A DNA stretch of 44,521 nucleotides from Zygnema circumcarinatum. Lineage: Eukaryota; Streptophyta; Zygnematophyceae; Zygnematales; Zygnemataceae. The notes beneath the pieces were generated by a model. The model was not told where the DNA came from, searched no databases, and saw only the letters and a list, made by a program, of their open reading frames with translations. The translations under genes were made by a program, and so were the position numbers. Below, piece after piece: positions 41,046-44,521 of this stretch (position 1 is the first letter of the stretch; the number at the start of each line of letters is the position of its first letter). The stretch is taken from positions 116,358 to 160,878 of the forward strand of contig CM074821.1 of assembly GCA_037447605.1 (NCBI GenBank), in the 5' to 3' direction.

Positions 41046-44000
41046 ATGGAGGCGGCCTGGCGGAAGCAGCGGACGCAGCGGCAGAGGGCGGCCAGGAGCG
41101 AGTCGCTGCAGCATGCGCGAGTTGGCGTTATGGTCTCTCTTTCTCCCTCTCCCCCTTCCTCTCCCGCAAGCTCCCTCTCCCCTTAGCTACACCTGCATTC
41201 GTCTGTGTCCCTTTTCCCCTCTCCGCTTTCTCCTCTCTGCCCTCTTGCAGTAATTCACTGTCTCCCACAAGTTTCCTTCCCGCACCCCTCCCTCCCTCCC
41301 TCCTCCACCCTTCCCCCCATCGCTCTTCTTTCCCCCTCTCACCCCCCCCCTCTCCTCTCCCTTCTCACTCCCCTCTCCTTCTCCTCCCTCCCCATCTCAT
41401 TATTCTCACTCCCCTCTCCTTCCCCTTTCCTTCCCACCTCTCTCCTCTCCGTTCCAATCCCCTTCTTTCCTCTCTCTCTCTCTCCCCTTCCTCTCTCCCT
41501 CCCTCCCTCTCTCCCCCTCTCATGCGGCACAGGTTGGCCTCTCCCTGCTGATAGTGGCCCTGGGCGGCCTCACGTGGTACAACACGAGCAGCCACACGCA
41601 GCAGGCGCTCGCCGCCGCCGCCTCCGCCCTCCGCCAGCAGATGCTGCTCAGGTCGCCCTCCCCCCCTTCGTCCTTCATGTGTTGTAGGGAGAGGGGAGGT
41701 TCGGGGTTGGGAGTTCAGCGCAGCCCTCCTGAAGCAGGGTGGGGAGGGGGAGGCTGGACGTGCAGGGCAGTGGAGCGGATGGAGGCGCTCGTGCAGATGC
41801 AGGTGCGGGTGGGAGGGCTCTTGGGTTCAGAGTTTTTGGTTTGGACACTGAATTTGACAAATTCGGGATTGAAGCTCTCATTGCTCGGGCTTAAAGTGGG
41901 CGATGAGGGCGATGGTGCAGATGACTTGCAATAAAGTGGTGGACGGCATCCTCGCATCGCAGCTCGATCCGACGGCTGACATCTCGTGGGAGGTGTTCGA
42001 GAAGCAGGCAAGCGCTGTCACCATTTTACATGAGTTTAGGGCTTTTGAGCTTTCCTTTTTAATGAACGCCTTTCTTTGGGACTTCGGTTGATCAAAACTT
42101 TAAGTTTAATGGGCTGAAATCATGAGATAGGAGGGGCTATTTTTGGGTTCGGGAGCAGGGAGCTGAGGTGCTGCTGAATCTTCTTCAGAGCTTCACCGAC
42201 ATATCGGGGCTTGCCTTAATTTTGGAGTCCGGGCAGTATGTTTATTTCGTGCGGCGACTTCACGATCTGGAGGAGATGGGGACAGCCATGAAATATTTCA
42301 TGAATGGCACGATTGAGGAAGAGTCTGGGAGTGGGGTTCATTTCTTGCAAAAGGTGGAGATCGCCACAGGTGGGTTTCAGCTCGAACGTTCTCTTCTTGA
42401 AGGGAGAGGAGAGAGGGGGTTGGAGAGGGGAGAGTGAGTGAATGAGAGAGAGAAAACTGAGTGAGAGTTGAAGGGTGAGAGTGGGCGAGAAAGGGAATTA
42501 AGGAGGGAGAGGGGGGTACGGGAGATGAGAGGAGAGGGAGAGAGAAAGATTTAGGAATAGAGAGCGGAGAAGTTGGGGTTTTGAAATAGTGGGAGAGGGC
42601 GGAGTACAGGGCTTCCACTGGAGGAAGTGAGAGTGCATCCCAAGTCGGAAGACATGCGAATGGTGCAGTCGTGGTATAGGTGTGCCCCTCTCTCTCTCAC
42701 TCCCCCTCTCTCCACCCTTCTCCCTCTCTTCACCGCTTTCCACCTTATTCTGCTCCCATCCCTCTCCCATGCTTCCTGTTTCTTACTTCTTCTTTTCGTC
42801 GTCATTGCTTTCCCTCCCTTTTCTCTCACTGTCCCTCTCCCTCTCTCCACGGTTCTTGCTCCCTCAGTCTCTTCTGCCTTGTCCCTCGCTCCCCTCCTCT
42901 TTCAGGGCTTCCCTTTCTCCCTCTTTCCCCTTTCTCGCTTTTTCCCTGCACCCTCTTCCCTTCCATTCCTTACCCTCGCTTACTGTATCTCCCGCGTTCT
43001 TCCTCCACCCCCCTTTCCTTCTCTGTCTGCCCCCCTCTGTCTCTCTCCCTTTTCTCTTCCGCTCTCCTCTCCTTTCCTCGTCCTCAAATTCTTAAGCCCT
43101 TTCCACATCTCCCGTCCTCCTCTTCCTCCCTCCACTCTGTCCTATTTCCCTCTCTCCCTCTCTCCCTCTCTCCCTCTCCTCTTACGCACATCCACGCAAG
43201 CCCATGTGCCTGCCATGCCCCCCTTCACGCTCCCTCCCCCCTCCCGTCCTCACCCTCAAAAGCCTGACCATGGCGGAAGCTTCTGCATGACCCCATGCGC
43301 GCAGGCGCGGCATGGAGCGCCACGTGGCGTGGGCGGGCGGCCCCCCCGGGGGGGAGATGGTGGCGGCGGGCGGGGGCGGGCGGGCGGCGGTGGCGGCCAC
43401 GGCTCCGCTGCCCCGGGAGACCCGCCACGTGGCGCAGGACCTCGTCCCCAGTGCGCCCTTAACCCTGCACCGTAAACCCTGACCCTTAAACCCGTAAACC
43501 CTAAACCCCGCACTCAGAAGCGCCAGCGGAGGCCTTGAACCCTCGGAAGCCTTGTGGACTGAAATTTCCCCCGCGGGGCTGCGCAGGCAGCGAGGTGTTC
43601 TTCGTGGGCGAGGAGGGGGCCCTGCGGGAGGAGGAGGGGGAGGAGGAGGAGGGGGAGCCCTCCGCCGTGCAGAGAGAGGCGGGGGAGTATCTCCTCTCGC
43701 GCTACGACTTCGAGTATTTGCTCGCTCATGACACGCATTCTGCGGATGTTTTGATCAACAATGAGCTTTACTTTATTGACAGGTACGGCTATAGCTCTCT
43801 CTCTCTCCCTCCCTCCCTCCCACTCTCCCTACCTCTCTGCCTCTCTCGCTGAAACTTGGAAACTTTTAAAGTATTGAAACGTCTAGAAACTCCGAATGGA
43901 ATACGTGGAAAGTTTAAGAAGGCATAATAGACCCTAGAATGATACTGTAGCAATGTCGAGAAACGTTACAGTTCTTTGCAGTTCTATAGAAATCACTGGC

Positions 44001-44521
44001 GACACTTCACAAACGCTAACATTCCAAAAGTCTTAAAGACTTTTTAACTTGTTTAAGGAGCTTGTACAACTTGAAAAACTTCATTAATCTTGAAACCATG
44101 AAGATGGAAAAAGCTTCAAAAGAGTAAATTATCCAAAACCTTTCAAAAAAGAAAATTGGTCAGTATAATAAAATGTTGAAGACTTAAAATCCTTGCAAAG
44201 ATTCAAAGCCTTCAAAACAATCAATACCTTTACCTTTACCTTTAGATCCCTCCCGCGGTTGAGCGAGCAGCCCCCTGAGAGAGAGAGAGGGAGGGAGGGA
44301 GAGGGGGGTTGCAGCATGGCGGGCGGGGAGGGGGGCCCGCCCGTTGTGGCCGCGGCGGCGGGGTCGCGGCGGAGCGCGCTCGCACGTGCGGACGCGGAGG
44401 GGCGCGCGCTGCTCCTCGCGCTGTTCGCGGTCGCTCTCGCTGCGGCCGCCGCGCCGCTGCTGCTGTCCACCAGGATGGACAGGGCAGCCGCAGCCATGCG
44501 CGTCAAGGTGGGGGAGGGAGG
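41046..44521 (+). CDS. Unrecognised membrane protein with at least two transmembrane segments, 3' partial
   Basis: Exons: 41046-41132, 41533-41651, 41766-41802, 41921-42007, 42159-42369, 42610-42679, 43305-43471, 43587-43782, 44246-44507, continuing past the window; all phases agree. A basic N-terminus (WRKQRTQRQRAARSE) is followed by a transmembrane segment (VGLSLLIVALGGLTWY) and an Ala/Gln-rich helix. About 330 residues follow (LNLLQSFTDISGLALILES, YVYFVRRLHDLEEM, EYLLSRYDFEYLLAHDT, NNELYFIDR). A second hydrophobic segment (ALLLALFAVALAAAAAPLLL) then leads to STRMDRAAAAMRVK. This topology suits an extracytoplasmic sensor such as a two-pass receptor kinase or cyclase, but no signalling domain is in view, so no function is assigned. 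Intron 42008-42158 has a GC donor. The Gly-rich exon 43305-43471 is the weakest. The last exon may instead start a second gene at its own ATG (44316). Confidence 0.6.
42680..43304 (+). other. Pyrimidine-rich 625-bp intron
   Basis: The coding strand is mostly C/T in CTCTCC, TCCCTC and TTTCC units up to about 43190, then GC-rich to the acceptor. Open frames here read as Ser/Pro/Leu strings and are not genes. Similar C/T-rich stretches fill 40840-41030, 41140-41530 and 37600-37800. Confidence 0.7.
43460..43509 (+). repeat. Degenerate telomere-like CCCTAAA tract
   Basis: About six units close to the plant telomere repeat (AACCCT, AAACCCT, ACCCTTAA, AAACCCG, AAACCCTAAACCCC) lie at the donor side of intron 43472-43586. 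A shorter pair (AAACCCTAAA, ACCCTAAAA) lies at 37969-37993 just before an ArgJ exon. Confidence 0.6.
43783..44245 (+). other. AT-rich intron ending in a CCTTTA triplet repeat
   Basis: After a short CT run the intron turns AT-rich, with many GAAACTT, CTTAAAG and CTTGAAA strings, unlike the GC-rich surroundings. It ends with three copies of ACCTTT before the acceptor AG at 44244-44245, which would serve as the polypyrimidine tract. Confidence 0.5.

Noticed and set aside
42627-43475. Ser/Pro/Leu-rich 282-codon frame
   Set aside because: It runs through a pyrimidine-rich intron and only its first and last parts overlap real exons.

Overview
The window is a 44.5-kb piece of a nuclear genome from the green plant lineage (Streptophyta). 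The evidence is a set of intron-rich genes with GT..AG introns and plant-type products: the plastid import channel TIC20, a plant-style DCAF1, a plastid ornithine/glutamate acetyltransferase, and a PHD-finger family I know only from plants. It also has plant telobox motifs (AAACCCTAA) near genes and starts in a GCCATGGCG-like context. The moderately high GC, the very long (GA)n/(CT)n runs and the compact spacing would suit a streptophyte alga or a bryophyte, but I cannot name the species.

Layout. 1-1466: promoter with four CCACGTGG palindromes. 1467-9464 (+): PHD-finger protein, 7 exons. 9465-10849: promoter with an array of four GGTCAA sites. 10850-12941 (+): divergent PP2C phosphatase, 6 exons. 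13879-14727 (-): TIC20, intronless, tail to tail with the phosphatase. 16138-19124 (-): class 3 lipase, 7 exons. 19780-21130 (+): small putative membrane protein, head to head with the lipase; a perfect 16-bp hairpin lies between them. 21675-22251: two related TA-flanked MITE-like elements. 22820-32184 (+): DCAF1, 14 exons. 33386-39518 (+): ArgJ, 18 exons. 39.5-41.0 kb: a decayed coding-like remnant that shares a diverged repeat with 15.1-15.3 kb, then a TATA promoter. 41046 to the window end (+): a membrane protein with at least two transmembrane segments, not recognised, 3' partial.

I joined all exon models by hand from splice sites, reading phase and recognisable protein motifs. DCAF1 (5907 nt), ArgJ (1536 nt), PP2C (1152 nt) and the lipase (1062 nt) all come out as whole codon numbers. 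The PHD gene is the exception: its reading frame breaks once inside a purine-rich Glu/Arg repeat.

The genes do not form a pathway. They are ordinary housekeeping and regulatory genes: ubiquitin ligase receptor, arginine synthesis, plastid import, lipid hydrolysis, chromatin reading and protein dephosphorylation. I see no mobile gene cluster, CRISPR, tRNA or rRNA. The least ordinary items are the unrecognised membrane protein, the MITE pair, the promoter GTAC clusters, the perfect hairpins and the altered PP2C motifs.
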